This document shows positions 22,897 through 37,500 of a stretch of DNA of 64,000 nucleotides, piece after piece. The notes beneath the pieces are model-generated. The model made no database searches and was not told the DNA's origin. It worked only from the letters and a program-made list of their open reading frames with translations. This DNA comes from Paralichthys olivaceus. Lineage: Eukaryota; Chordata; Actinopteri; Pleuronectiformes; Paralichthyidae. The translations under genes were made by a program, and so were the position numbers. The DNA is taken from contig NC_091094.1 in assembly GCF_024713975.1 (NCBI RefSeq), positions 11,517,001 through 11,581,000 of the forward strand, read 5' to 3'. Position 1 is the first letter of the stretch, and the number at the start of each line of letters is the position of its first letter.

Positions 22897-23429
22897 AGAG
22901 CCTGGACAGGATAAGATATGTTGTCGCCTTCCAGGCTCCTCTGCGTGGGTCAGAGATGTTTAGTACATGGACAAAGGGCCAGGAGACGAGGTGGCTGTTC
23001 CTCCGTCACAGAGCAGCTGTTGTGTGGGACTCTGCTAATGACTGGACATCTCTGTGTGCATCACCATGGTGCTGCTCCATCAGGAGCCGCAGCCAGAAGA
23101 TGTGTCACAGGGAAAACCTCAGAACTCTCTTTTTAAAAAGAGTCTTCAAGAACTAGATGAAGGTTGTCAAAGTGAGAAGAGCTGTGGGTTGCTTCTTCTG
23201 TGTTATTGTTTTCAGTCAAGAGATATTCACGCTAAGCTCCTGAAGGCCTCTAAAGTTGATTTACATCATGTTTCCTCAAGAACTGGATGCAGACTCCTGA
23301 TAAAAACTCCAAAAATAACTGTCTGCACTGGAAAAGACAGGCACCTGTGGTTAATTTCTCACAGGCCCTCCGTCATGTTAGATATTTTTCTCTAAAACGG
23401 TGAGCCCTGCGCTGACAGTCTTTGAGTGT

Positions 23430-23485
<56 letters not shown>

Positions 23486-26400
23486 TACACACATTGTCCT
23501 GAGCATCATGGTGGGGAAGCGGGGGTGGAGGGGGCCAGTGCGTGTTTGCTGTGGTTCACTGTCAGTTGTGTCCCAGTTAGCAGACAGGCCTGGTCCTCAG
23601 GGAGCTGCACACCAGCGCTCTCCCCATACATCAGCCTGACAGGCCAAGCTGCTGAAAGGCCGGACGGGGGCTTGCAGACCGCGCTTTGGCTCAGCTTACC
23701 CATGAAACAAAAACTCAATGTTATCAGTCCGCCTCAGCCTCCCTCTGATGTCAGAGTGTTTTATTAATAAGACAGAGCCTCAAAGGTTACCTCCTCCTGC
23801 CTGTGTCATCCGTCTAGACTCCCACCTCAGTCTACTGTACCTGGTGGTCGGAGCGCGGCCCTGGAGGGGATGTTGAGATTATTATTGTTAATGGAGGTGG
23901 TGTTTTATTAGGAAAGGGGGATTTTCTTGAGATATCTAAGCGTGATTTGGATTGATCCCACAGTTGTTATTGAAAAACTGTGGATGTAGAAAGTGATTCA
24001 TAAGCATCATCATTTTTTTAAAACCGCAGCCTCCTCACAAAAGCAGGGGCCAGATCAGAGGAGGGAGTGAGACCGGTGAACCTTTGTGTCTGTTCTGCAT
24101 CAAACCCAGCATTTCGTCATTTGGCCCTTTACCTAATGTGCAGATGAGGGCAGACTCTTTCATTCAGAAGATGCAGGCTGTGTGAGCCAGGCCTTGACAT
24201 GTGTCGTCAAAGGGCCGTAACCCCTGACCTCTCCCCAAAGACACTGACCCAGCCTTCCCCCATTCTTTTCACACCGTCCAATCACATGCCCTTGTGTCCA
24301 GTCCACTGCCAGATGGCAGTCTGATAAAGGATGCAGGGATATACAGTGGACAGATAACAAACACCCAACTCAAATGTGATTTTCTAATAAAACCTCCTCG
24401 TCTTTTTTTCCTGCTGTTTATCCCAGATCCTGGATGATAGTAACAATTGACACCATGAACCAAAAAGGGAGAAATGTAAATTTGATAGAAACCTGAATTT
24501 CAAATTCAAATGACTCGCTCCATTGTGCTGAACCTTGCATGCAATAATTCAAATGTTAACTTTCTGATTAGCATGAAAATCTTCGGGAAAGAGGATTGGA
24601 ATTGCAAAAACTTGTTTTTTTAAGCCAAAGTCAAATACTTCTGAGCATTAACTATATGAAAAAAAAATCCCTAAGAAGTGAGGGCAATGCGATCAGTCAT
24701 CTGACTGAGTGGAGAGTAAAACAGGGCTCTGGAGGACTGTGTGGGCTCTCCTTAATGGAATGGATATTAAAGCCATTCAACTGAGGCCAATTTATGCTCT
24801 TTCTCATCCCATTGTTCTCCTCACTTGATGAAATTTGCCTCCGACCTGCAGCAAACCAATCAAGTGTGTGTCAAAGGGCAAAAGGTTGTGTGTTTTTGGT
24901 TATTAGCCGTTATCAACAGTGATTGAATGAATTAATGAAAAATATCTCCGTGCCTCTTCCTTTGCGGAGGCTGTGTGCATATGTGCTTGTGTGTCGGCGT
25001 CTTTATATACAGCGAGTGTATACGAGTGGGTTTGCATGTAAACAGGCGAGTGTAATGACTGGATCAGCTGTGCGAGCCAGATTAAAATGAGCTCTCTGCC
25101 GGCTCATTTCCATTCCCATCTGTCTGCTGACCTCTGGGAAGCCATGAAAGCTGACATGGTGCATGTCTCTGGTCCTTGATGGGCCTGTCTGCCCAGCACT
25201 GACCCAGCCAGCGTTGACCCAGCCAGCGTTGACCCAGCCAGCTAAGACCCGACACACCCACATCGCTCAGATAAGCACTGAGTCACTCTCATTTGGGTCA
25301 AGTTTAGCTTAGTATTTAGCATATTTTATGTTATATCACTCCAGGTGCTGGAAATTAATTTTTTGGGTAGTTTGTTGTCTACATCATTCTTTTGAGAGCA
25401 TGTCGTCTGAATCCACCCCCCTCCCCTCCATCCAAATAAAAGACCATCACCTCGTCTCAGCAGTGACTGGACGGAGCTTCTTGGCCGAAGCGGAGACTGC
25501 ATGTCAAGGCAAAGGGGTGTCAGAAGCTCCCAGGGGTTGTGGCCTCCATTCTGGCAGAGGTGACCCCATGTTAAAAGGGTGTCAGCTGGGGTTCTGTCAT
25601 GGGTGATGTGTGCTAAAGACCTGCCGCCTCCTTTGTTTGAGGGCCGCCCTTTCAGGGGCTGTGAAGTGCAGCCACTTCTCTTTGTTCAGGCCTTGTTTCT
25701 CTTAGGTGCTGTGTGGATATGTCTGTAAAGTCCAGCCTCACCCAGGGTGGGAAATCTACGCTCGGGAGTTTGCCATGTCACTGGTTTCCTGGCTGTGGGC
25801 TTGAAGACAGACAGGAGCCTGCAGTGGTGTCTGCATGTCTGAGAGAGGGAGGATAATACTTCGATGTTATGGGTTATTGTTGTTTTTTATTGATTCAGCA
25901 GAATCGTATAATGATGAGATGAACTTTTAAAGTTTCTTTTGACCAAATTAATGAGGAGTTGGTTTTATAAAAATCCAACTAAAGTAGCAATATAAAATGG
26001 GATATAGTTAACTGCTTTTAATATCAGTTTAACTATGTTTACATTTTTTTTGATATCAGAAAATATCCTTAATACTACGTACTGTAATCACACCTTTTTG
26101 TCCTTCAGTCTATTCTTCAAATATGTTTAAGCTGCTGGGCAATCACGGCAAATTTTAATTTGTACATAAAGCATATTTAGTACATTGCTCTTGACCAATT
26201 TTTCCATTTATATAATTCAGTGACATGTTCTGTGCGCTTGTTGTTGCTCTAAGATGTAAACACACAAAATTTATCAAAAAAGTATTAAATCTGGTCTGGT
26301 AGAGGCGTTTATTTATGTAGTCATATCAAATTTGAATTACAAGAGCTTTACAGATAATAATACATAATTTATAAAATGGGTGAAAAATTTTCTAAATAAA

Positions 26401-28441
26401 ATAGCGATAATAAAATGAGGAAAGGGGTTTAATGAAATTAATTTATTTTGAAAAAAAAGTGCATCTTCAGAGGGAATTTGAAGGAGGTTACTGACTTTAC
26501 AAATCTGAGTCGTGAGGAAACGATGTTTGGACCTTCATGCAGTCATTAAAAGTTTTTCACATTTACAATAAGTATCAGAAACCTTGATATTGTAATTTCT
26601 TACAAAATGAAGTATTTCCTGTTTCTATGTCAGATCATTTTAACTGGACAGTGTTTTGCTCTGTTCGTCTCTAAACCTCGATGACGCAGCGCAGTGCTAA
26701 TGTGTGAAAGACTTCTTGTGTAGCTTGTATAACTGAGGGAGGAGGATGATTAGTGTTGATCAGTGATGATGAGACGAGGGAGGAGATGAGCTCTGGCTGC
26801 GACTGCACTCAACAAGCCAGTCAACAACCCAGCCAGTCGTTCGGTTCGTTAGTGGCAGAACAGATGCCTGTATTGGGTTAGTGTTATTCCACCATCATCA
26901 TCAATTCCTACTCGATCACCTCCTGATTTCCAGCTCTGTGATTAAGAGTCAGGCCCATCTGGTGCAGAGACAGGAAATCCTGAAGTCTGCATCTGCTGCT
27001 GGCTGAGCTACTAATCTGCTGCAGTCGGAGGGGTGGTGGGGGTTTAAACTCTGATAATCCTACATAACTCCTGGAATGCAGAGACCACAGTGCACATCAG
27101 AAGCGTCATCTTCTTTGTACAGCTTCTTCAGGAGGCGCACGTAGACTGAACGTCAGCCACGGACTCCCTTCTTCCTCCTCCTCCTCTGGCCCACTCGAAG
27201 CGTATTCACAATTTATAACCAGTCCCTCTGGAATTTTCTAATTAGAGCATGAATTAGATATACTGCAGAGAGTATGTTGCATGTTACATGGAGTAACCAA
27301 CAGAGCAATTGCACAAACCAAATCAAGTGCTTTTCTGATGAGACTTCTGAGGCTGAACACACGCACAAGAATTGCAATATGTATCCTGTTGAATTCTTCC
27401 CTCTCTGTCTCTCTGTAATGACCTACAACTCTAAGCTATGTTAGACCACATTGGAGATGTGCTAATGGAGCACCAGCCAGAGCAGAAGTAGGCCCTGCTG
27501 GTGCCATATGACAAATCGGCATGCTGCTCTCGCCTACAATCCGCCCACCGACCACCTCCAAAGCTATCAGGAGGATTAGCTCACACAGCTAAACCAAACA
27601 GACTGCTCAGTGTTCAGACAGCATTTGGTCCAAATCTCGTCCGTACCTCCTGTTTTGATGCCTAGCAGATCACAATCGGAGCTGCTATCAGCTCACTTGC
27701 TCAACTGGTGCGGTGCCAAGTCGCTTAACAAGTGCTGTCTGTTGCTGTGTGGGAAAAAAAAAAAAAAGAACGAGTGTTTTAGGGATTTACACGACTCCCG
27801 TGCTCTTCGGGATATGCATAATTTATTTTAGGATTAGGATGGTTTAGATTAACTTTGAATTATCCGCTGATTTCAGACGACGGTAAAACACAGGAGACAC
27901 ACAGAGGTGTGAATGTCTGTCTGGTGACAGGGAACCTCGGAGCTCGATCCTGGAGAAACAGTTGGCATCGTAGACGTGTTCTGTGTACGATTGTCCGTGT
28001 GTGTGCGTGTGTGCGCGTGTGTGCGCGTGTGTGTGCGTGTGTGTCTCTCTCATTTCAAGGCCTCTGTCAGAGTCCACGCGTGTTCAGGAAGGACTCACTC
28101 TCAGTTGGAGTCTGCTCCGTATGCTTGTGATTGGAGGGTGGCTGTGGTTGCTAAGCAGACCTGCTCTTCCTGTGCTAAATAAGAACTTCATGCTCTCTGG
28201 CTGGTGGGCTCAAAGAAGCGCGCCAGAACACACACACACACACACACACAGTGTATGCACAGACCGCACAGTGCTTAGACCTCTAAGTATGAGCACAGAG
28301 ACCCGAGACCTCACCCTCCTCCATTCACTGCCCATCTTCTTTCATTGTGACCTCCAAGCTGTGACTCGACGAGTCTCTCTTCCTCCTCCTCAACCTCCTG
28401 CTGCTGCTGCTTTCCTCTCTCCAACTCCTCCTCCACTCTGC

Positions 28442-28506
<65 letters not shown>

Positions 28507-28508
28507 CT

Positions 28509-28565
<57 letters not shown>

Positions 28566-31500
28566 CTCCCACAGGTCAGCACTGTATAAAGCTCCCCTCT
28601 CCATCACTGAGACCTCCTTGTCTGACACCTCCTCTGCACCACCACCATCACTCACCTCCTCCATTTGACACCTCCTCAACGCTGTAGGACACACACACTC
28701 ACGCACACAGACGCAGACACAGGCTCTCCTCCTCCATCTCCTACTGCACTCCCCCCACACTGCATTATACTTAGATCTCCACCTCCACTGTAGTGAGCAC
28801 ATGCTGTATCAGTCTGTATTCAGACTGGCCTACATACGCTGCACATGTATCACTGTGTTGTTCCAGGGGTGTGAGGGCTGCTTGTCTTGTTTAGAAGAGA
28901 TGAAAAATCACCATCTATCTTTTTTATTATAAGATAGATAGAAAGATGGATAGACAGATGGACGAATAGATAGATGGATAGAAAGATGGATAGACAGACA
29001 GACAGACAAATAGATAGATAGATAGATAGAGAGATAGATAGAAATGGATGGATTGTGCTACTTTGTCAGGATGACCTCATAACCAACCTCCATCTCCCGC
29101 CTCGTTTCAAGAGCCCCCTAAATGAACAAATGAGTGGGATCCAAATTTTTCAGCTCTCTCCCGTTTTGCCGTGCGTCTCTACTGATGCCTATCATCTCAT
29201 GTGTCTGCTGAGTGCCGCCAGGACATTGCATCTTAAAATCTGATCTAAGAGCACCATGTTTTCTTTTTCCTCTCTGGCCCTCTGCACATATTCTATAGGC
29301 CCAAACTGCATCAGCTCACAAACATCACAGCACTGTGTATCCCTCTGAGTTTTTCGCAGGGGTCAGAGCTTCGGGTTTGTACGGCAGAACAATCAGTTCA
29401 GTGTCGGTTGAAAAGCTGTGAGCCCCCGTGTGCTCTTCAGACCAGCTCGACATGCTTTCTTGCAGAGATGGAGCAATGCAGCATTGTCAGCAGGCACCCG
29501 TATCAAATGAATTCAGCACAGCTGTCCTGGCAGACTCTTTTGCAGCGAGGGGGGGGAAAGTTATTTATTCAGTATTACAGTCACCCCGGGATCTGTCATG
29601 GTCCCTCTCTGCCACAGTATCATCTGGTCAGGTGGAACCTTCCCTCCATCTTTGACCTTGTTAGTCTTGTTCACTACCTCATTTAAAAACAGACGACGCT
29701 GTACCTCTGCAAATGCATCGCAGCGAGGAGTTAGCCGCTTGCCCCACCCTGCTCTCTCTTCCTGTCTGTATCGATACAGAGGGGTCTACATTCACAGAGA
29801 CAGGCGTGCAGATGGGCCACAGTTGCTCACATGCTGGGGGCACCTCTTTCCTCACTCCCCCTTCCCCTACACGCCCCCTTTTTTGCAGGTGCCTAATAGT
29901 TGCAGGGTTGCCCCGCACTGTGCTCTCTGTGCCGGCTGCCCAGCGGGGCCACCTGCCTCCCTGCGCTTGTGGCATTGACAAGCGTCTGGCTTTATTTCCA
30001 GCCAGTCGACGAGCGCAGACACAGACAGCCGTGGCCTGAAATAGAGCAGGCCCACCCTTTATCCTATAATGAGGGGACTATTATAAGCCCTGTGTCTTAA
30101 GCAGTATATGGCCGGTGTCAAGAGACGAGCTAGCGCACACACATCATCTTGAAAAACGTCAAGCTGCTTTTCAGATTATCATCAAAAACAAAGTAATCAC
30201 CTCTCCTTTTGGCAGCCTTAATCTGCTGCACAGGAGTGTTGGAGTGTCAGATCATGTGACCTGTGATGAGCTGATCAAGCCCTTTTGACCTGAGTGGCTT
30301 ACAGAAAATATGAAGATTACCTGACAAACAAGGGATAAGCAATTCACTTGTGACCTCGGTTCAGTTGATTGTGTTGAATCAAATTCAGAGATGATGGTCT
30401 GGTTGGTGGCATCTGTCCCATATGGAATGTGTGAATTATTCCAGAGGTAAGAACAGGCCATTGTTGGTGCACTCATCTTCACAAAGATGCCCATCTCTGC
30501 ATGTCCATATTTAATTCAGGCCTTTCAGCTGCTGAACTGTACTGTCTGCTGATATAATGAGTCCCTCCAAAGAGATTAGTCGCTCTATCTTCAACGTCGC
30601 TCCCTAATTTCTCTGCCTTTGTTGTGGTGCAGGCTGTGCTAAATGGGATAATGGGGCTTGGCCGGACACAGTGGGAGGAAGTGGCTTTTGTGTTGCTAGC
30701 AGGTGCAGTGGAATGACAGTATTTTTTTTGTTTTTTTGAGGCGTATGAGTGTGTGTGTGTGTCTGTGTGTGTGTGTGTGCACATGCATGGCTGCATGTAT
30801 ACGTGTGTGCATGTCTGGCCGGGACAGGAGGGTATGTGCTCCAAGAGTGCCGCTGAGATACACCAGGAACCTCTGGAGCTCGACTTGAACCCTCAATCAC
30901 AGGGCTCCTCAGGGGTTTGCAGTAAATTCTTCAGGCGAATGGTTTTCTCTCCCCTTCTTCCTCCTCCTCATTCTCTCTCTCTCTGCTCACATCTGGTGAA
31001 CAGCGCTAGCACCCCTGTCATCTTTTACTGCGTTGAGGTCATTTCCACCCTATCGGTAAAGTGGAAACACATGATGTGCAGGGTTCGGCCTTAATGGGGT
31101 GGGGCTGGCATGGACCAGCACTGACACAGCTTTACAGCCAAGAGCTGCCAAAACAGCCTTTCTGTGGAATGTATCCAACTTCCAAATTAAAGACATTCGG
31201 GGTAAATAATGTTGGAATACTTACATTACCCGCTTGACGTATAACTACTATAATCAAGTGTGTTTTTTTTCATACATGTTAATGTTTCTTCTGTGGCGCA
31301 TGGTTTTAGATGTTTTCCGTTACAAGATGGAGCTCAGCCTGCAAGAGCAGCGGAGCAGAGCTGAACATGTCATTCATGGCGCATAAAGAAAAGAAGACCA
31401 AGCATTGTTTGGACTTATAATGAAAACCAACTCTGCAAGACATGCAAGTTTTTCTTTCTCTGGTCCAAGTTTTATTGACGACTTTAAATTCTTCCCATCA

Positions 31501-34500
31501 CATGTTTTTTCCGTCTTAATCCAATTTTTCATTCCAGCTGGGGAGCTGGAAAGTCGGGTACAGATTCTGCAGCAGCAGATGCTTTGGATATAAAGGGTGT
31601 GTCCTCGAGTTTAATTGGGATTCTCCCTTAGCAATAATGTGGATTTCCTCAATTCTGTTCCCTGCTGCACCATTCTTCTTCAAACACTTCACACCACAGC
31701 TCGCAGTGTTTGTCATTGTCAGGAATCTGCGCTTGTGTCATTTGTGAAAACTCAGTTCTGCCATCTGACATATTCTGCTTAATTTCCTGACGGTGCATGA
31801 TTAGTATCAGCTTCATGTGAATTATTTCTTCTGTCACGTTGACTGCTCTTTAAAGTAACCTTGTCTTTTTTTGCTTGTTACTGTATTTTTTTTCTGGTAA
31901 TGTCATTAAACCACAGAGCTTAAAACATGTCTGCCTCTGTCCGATAATGTGTTGCTGGAGTATCTCAATTGTATAAACAGTTCTTAATGGAGTTTTTCTG
32001 TCTCACTCCGTAGATCTCAGTGTGTTTCCGAGCAAATTCCAGTCACACTGTGGTTTCCATTTTGTGGTAGACAGAGCTGCAGTGTAAAAAGGGGGTGGCC
32101 TGCATTCAGTCAGTTACTGCTGTCTGTGGGCAGACTGCAGGCAGAGTGCACGGCTGCTCGGAGCAGCTGCATGGATTTTTATTCCCGCCGTCCAACAGGA
32201 CTCCATCATAGACTGCAGCAGTACTCGTTATTGAGGGCACACACTCCTGTGCTGCATGCCTCTGTCCTCATTACCTCTGCAGCAGCTCAGCTCTCTGCCT
32301 TTGTTCTCTCTCTTGGCTTGAAACTGGAGAATATGGAGAGAAGTGCTGAGGCTGCAGTTAGCTCGGCTGCCCACAACTTCTGCTGCACAGGAGAAAACAG
32401 CACAGACAGCCACCACCCCCCAAAGCCCTCTTGTCTACATATTTCCACAAAGCCAACGCTCAGGGGATGCTCCAGTTTAATTCATCATTCCTGACTTGGA
32501 TGTCGGCTGCTTTGCCCAATGTTTCGTACTCTGCTGTCTTTTGTCACTTGCCTGGATTAAATATTTTACCCTGTGGTGTATCTGTGCGTTGCCCCACTGA
32601 CCAAATGCCCTCATGGCCAATCTGCTGCGTGAAGGGTCTCATAGACTTGTTCCTCTGAGGCGTTAAACAGCAGCCATGCAGAGTGGCTGGAGAGACAGTA
32701 AACTTTTATCACACTAATAACCCACAGTCACAGCTACCCTAATGGCTTAGGTAGCCATGTCAGGGGTTGCCTGGAGGTCAGGTTGAATTGCAGGACATAA
32801 ACCGGTAGAACAAATAAAGGAAGAAGAAAAAAAGAGGAGGGGCATCTGAGGTGAGCAGAGGGTAAGAAAGTGGTTATAGGAAGAGCAGATAATCACTTAA
32901 ATTGATTTGCAGTAAAAGAAGCCATTGATTTGTACTACTCTGTTATAAGTAGGCAATCTGTGGCTTTTAACCCTGTTTCCCACCCAACTCTGCAAACTCC
33001 TAAAACTTGGACTCAGCCCGTGCAATGCCGTCAAAGGGCACAACTCCCACATAAGTGACAACTGAGTGAAAAGATTTCGCGCAGCACTCGGTGAAAACAT
33101 TGCTCACAGAAGTGGCAGTGTGAGAGAGGAGAGGGGATTTGTTAATGGAGTTCAAATCTAAACTTTTTTTCTCAGATTCCTCTCCCTCTGGCTGAGGTGG
33201 ATGGGTCTTGAGAGTGTTTGTTTTAGGTGAAGTCAGCGCTGGAACAGAATGTTGTGAACCGCAGGCCAGACTGTGGTTCTGCGGTTCAGCTTCGACCTGA
33301 ATGCAGACGGCTCTGTTTGTTTTGCTTTTCCGTTTCTCAGGGAGAAATTTAGACGCTGCCAAAGTCCTGCGCTCACACCCAAGGCACGCAAATAAAACCC
33401 CTTTACACAGAAAAAGAAAAGAAATTGTACCTGGGTGTAGTCGCGCTACATCTGGACTTCAACGCTGCCACAGCGCAGGGGTGCACTTCTTCCAAGGCTG
33501 TCTCCAGTGTCCGGCTCTCATCTTGTAAAAGTGCTCTTTGGGAGATGAGATGGCATTTGATTGTTTCAGTGGCAGGATGTTTGTGTGTTTTGTTCCAAGC
33601 CTTTTCATAAATAGCAGTTTTTATGTTGCTGAGGTCAACTGGTTTTACTAGACTAGAGAGGCAAGTCCAGAGGCAAGGAGGCCTCCCCGCCATCTGGCAG
33701 CCATAAAAGGGGGAGCAGGAGGTTTTTAGTGGGGGTTTATGGGATGGCAGGGTGAGACACTGAGGGGAAGAGAGACAGAGTGGATGGTGGACTCTGGTTG
33801 CCCCCGAGCTGCAAAGCTTCCTCCGTAGTCTGAATGACAGGTCAGAAGTTCATTGCCTTTTTTTCACCCTGCATCTGCCTTGTAAGGTGAAGGAGGTGAC
33901 GGTTGGTTCAGAGTTTGAGGGCAAAGGAGTGGACGTCACTGTGAAGCTGTTATCACTGCCCTGAATAAAGATATATTCCGGGCCAGAGATCCTCCTTTTG
34001 ATTTTATGAGCTTGCTGTATTTTTTAAAAGTGTATGTAGCTCAGCGAGTGTGTGTGTGTCAAGCCGACAAGCTTGTTATGCTATGCAGAAGATCAGACCT
34101 GAGTCCTACAGATGGTGCAGAATTATGTGGCTGCATAAACACTGGTGATTCAATGGCTTGGTGTTGCTTGGGTATGTGTCACCCTCTGCACCAAAGTTTT
34201 TCAGTATGCGACTGCAGATCTCTTTTTTGTCCAGAAACAGCCTCATGCAGTCAGGTGGTGACATTATTTTGTGTGCACGTATGACTGAAGTGGGAATAAC
34301 AACATTGTTAAGCTATGAAAATACTGGAGTTTGAGCCCGGTGAGATTGTCATGGAGATTTCAGGGATGAAGACACTCCTGAGAATCTCAGTTATGTTCTG
34401 CTGGAAGATTTCTCCCTTTTTTTAAGAGCCTGAGCTGGAGCTGCCTGGTCCATCTGAAGCTGAATGCTCAGCCTTATAGGTTTTCCAGAATGGGGTTATC

Positions 34501-37500
34501 ATTGCAAAGGACTGTGCTGCTTTGCTGACTTTGGCACTGATACCTCCCATAGAGATTTCATCTTTTGTTATTCTGCAGCTGAGATGTGTTAACCCTTTAG
34601 CCCCTTCAAGATATTTAGCTAATCGAAGGATGCGGAGCTTTGTAATACCAACTTCAACCGTGTGAAAGTACATTATTTGTAGCGATGTTTGCAATATGAA
34701 CCCTTAAATTGAAAAGTAAGAGTGAAAGTCAATATAATTTTTGTGTAAATTATTCATATTGACTTTGATCTCTTGCCAGTTTTGGAGCTGGATTTTTAGA
34801 CCCTCGGCCGCTTCACACACTTTGCGTATGAAGAGAAGAAAAGTGCTGACAGGAAAAGAATGAGAGCGTGTTTGGCAGGCACGCCCTCGTAGGTTTCTGT
34901 GTCACTCAACTCTATTAAATTTTTAATCATTTCCTTGCTGTGGTATAGAGCTTAACATGGCCCTGCTCAGTCACACACTGTTTGTCTCTCATGCTCTGTA
35001 CAACTCATAAAACAGGAGGGATAGAAACGGAAAGGTAGGGATTCTTCTCTAATTTAAAAAAAATTAGCTGTAACATGTCTCTCATTGTTGCGAACAAAAT
35101 ACAGTTATTGTCGAAAAATAAACCCAGCAGGGGTGAACGCAAAATTAAAACTAATGTTATGTGTCCCTGCTGCAACAATTAGACGCTCAGGGAGTATTTT
35201 CACAATTTACTTTTTTTTCCAAGCAGAAATCTTTGATTATTCCCCCCTGTGCAGCATTATGGTCAGCTGAATATTTGTATGTGTTGGTCAGAGAGAACAA
35301 GACTTTTGATGACATTAGTTTGGGCACTTTCAAACTGTGACAAAAACATTTTTTGACCCGAATCGACTCTGTGCTTCCCAGAGTCAAACACCACAGTACA
35401 ATTTATATACTATATAGGTTTATTGGAGTGTCCCAAAAAATTATCATGAAAATGGGATTAAATGTACTCATTATGCTGAGAGCATTGATTGCACTTGACA
35501 AACTTTGAAGAAAGCATCAAAGGCACCTTCAAATGTAGCCGCAGTGAAAGAGATCCACTGAGAGCCTCTCGACATACTTGGTGTGTTTATTCACTTGCAT
35601 TTTGCATCTTGTCAGCATCACAGGCGTCCAGAAAAGAAGGTGAAAGTAAAGCGTTGGCCCCTGATTGAGAGACGGGAAATGAGGAACTGTTCTCTTGCTT
35701 TAGTGGGTCTGTCCACTGCAGTGATTCAGGGGATAAAAATGTGGCCTGTGTCTCTTTAAGAGCGCTGGCCTGTCTGCAGAATGCATCAGTCCTGTGGAGC
35801 AGACACAGGCCAGCAGGAGGAGGGGGGTGAAGGGAGGAGCGTGGGGCAGCGCGGAGGGAGAAACAAAGACAGGAGGGAACAGCCGCAGTCTGGGCTTCCA
35901 GCCTCCTGGCTAGACTGCTGAAAGTTATTATTGAGTTCCTGTGTAGGGCCTCCCCTCCCTGTGGCATACTCCTCTGTGCTCACTACGAGGTAGACGGGGA
36001 GTGCGGGAGAGGCAAAGAGAGAAGTTGGCAGCCTCCCATGCTCCTTTGCAGTGACCTTATATGCAACAAATAAAGGATAATTTTGTTTGATTCTGTGTTT
36101 TTGCAAGGTTGAAGCCTCTGAATGCCTATTAAAGGCCGAGAGCATGAGCCACACATGCTAACGGCCGTACAGCTGCTCGACAGCAGCTGAAACTTCAGCC
36201 GAGCTCGCTGCCATCTTAAGTTACAGTTTAGCAGACATGTCCTGTTTTCTTAGGAATGGCCTTAACTAGTCAAGACAAGAAGGTTGAAGGTTCACCAATG
36301 AGAAAGCAGTGAACTAAATCCTCTTCTGGCGTGCTAGGTGATGACTATGATTCAAGGACAGGTGGTGGGAGGACATCAACGTCTCCTTCCAGTAACTTTG
36401 TCTTTACAGTGAGCGGCAGCCATGAATTTAAAAAAAATGGGCCTTCTGAAAACATCAGTGCAGGAATAAAGAGTTTGAATCTTATTTTTAGCACAAACTA
36501 GTTTGCATTTTTGGCAGCACTCTGTGTAATTACTTCCTTGTAGGTTATGTTGTCATTGTCCGGCCTCGAGAATTGCTTTGTGGGTAAAAGCTGTGGACAT
36601 TTCATAGTTGTACACATGATGCCCTGTTCTCAGGCCTGTGCCTGCCTGCAACACTAATCCCTGGCCTGCCTTCCCCTTTAGTGGCTACATTAGAGCCACA
36701 AAGCGCCTGCGTCCTTCCAGCTCAGCTCACCAAGAGAGAGACAGACTTTTACGTAACGCTCCGTCCGGTGTATTTGTTCTGAACCTGCTGTTGCTTTAAG
36801 CAAGGCTCCCTCAGGTTAACAGTACCCAGCTGCTGCCTGTCCTACTGTACTCAACGTGTCGTGATTCTGGCTCGCAGAAAGCCTGAATGCATGCAGCACC
36901 TGAGGCTCAGCGGGGAGCCCAGCATGGCTGTTTCCTTCACACATATCTTCCGTAGCATGTCACATGCAGCATGTGCCCTGATTAATCCCTGCATGCGTCT
37001 TCATTCACGGTCAATGTGATAATTCGGCCTGTGTTTTAAGGCTGTTCTCGGGCAGCATTTGCAGGAAAGCTGGGCGAGGGGGGAAAACCCTGGCGCTGAA
37101 ATGGGTATTTTGTGGAGTTCTGTTTGTTGAGTCAGAGCTTAGTTGGGCTCTACTGTTATGTGGTTGCCATGGAGAAAAACACAGGCTCTTGTGCAATAAA
37201 ATCATCCAGGAAAAGACATTTCCAAGAAAATTTCAGAGTCAAGAAACAGACGGCAAATTGCAGAATTCATGAGGTGCTGCGGTCCACCCCCCACCCGTTT
37301 CAGCTCGCCATTTTAGAGCGCTCGTATTCATTTTATGGAAGCTGTGAGGCTCAAGCCCTCTCACCTAATTACTTCTGTAAGCAGATATGTTTTCCTAACA
37401 GAGGAGGGAAACAAAACCAGTGTTTAAGGATGGAATGTGTGATCTTAGGAACGGATGTTGTGGGTGTTTTATCCCCTATTTCCCTTACAGACAATTCCTT

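Noticed and set aside
22812..23156. 114-codon open frame beginning in a GT microsatellite
   Set aside because: Cys-Val repeat followed by sequence with no recognisable protein or splice context inside ski intron 1.
27983..28802. Open frames of 163-234 codons on both strands
   Set aside because: They are read-through of (AC)n/(GT)n microsatellites, giving His-Thr or Cys-Val runs.
28931..29046. GATA array as a possible CRISPR-like or regulatory repeat array
   Set aside because: Simple tetranucleotide slippage without spacers; ordinary vertebrate microsatellite.
35587..36154. Two overlapping - strand open frames of about 125 codons in ski intron 1
   Set aside because: No recognisable motif and no conserved start or splice context; the length is not unusual for 26 kb of sequence.
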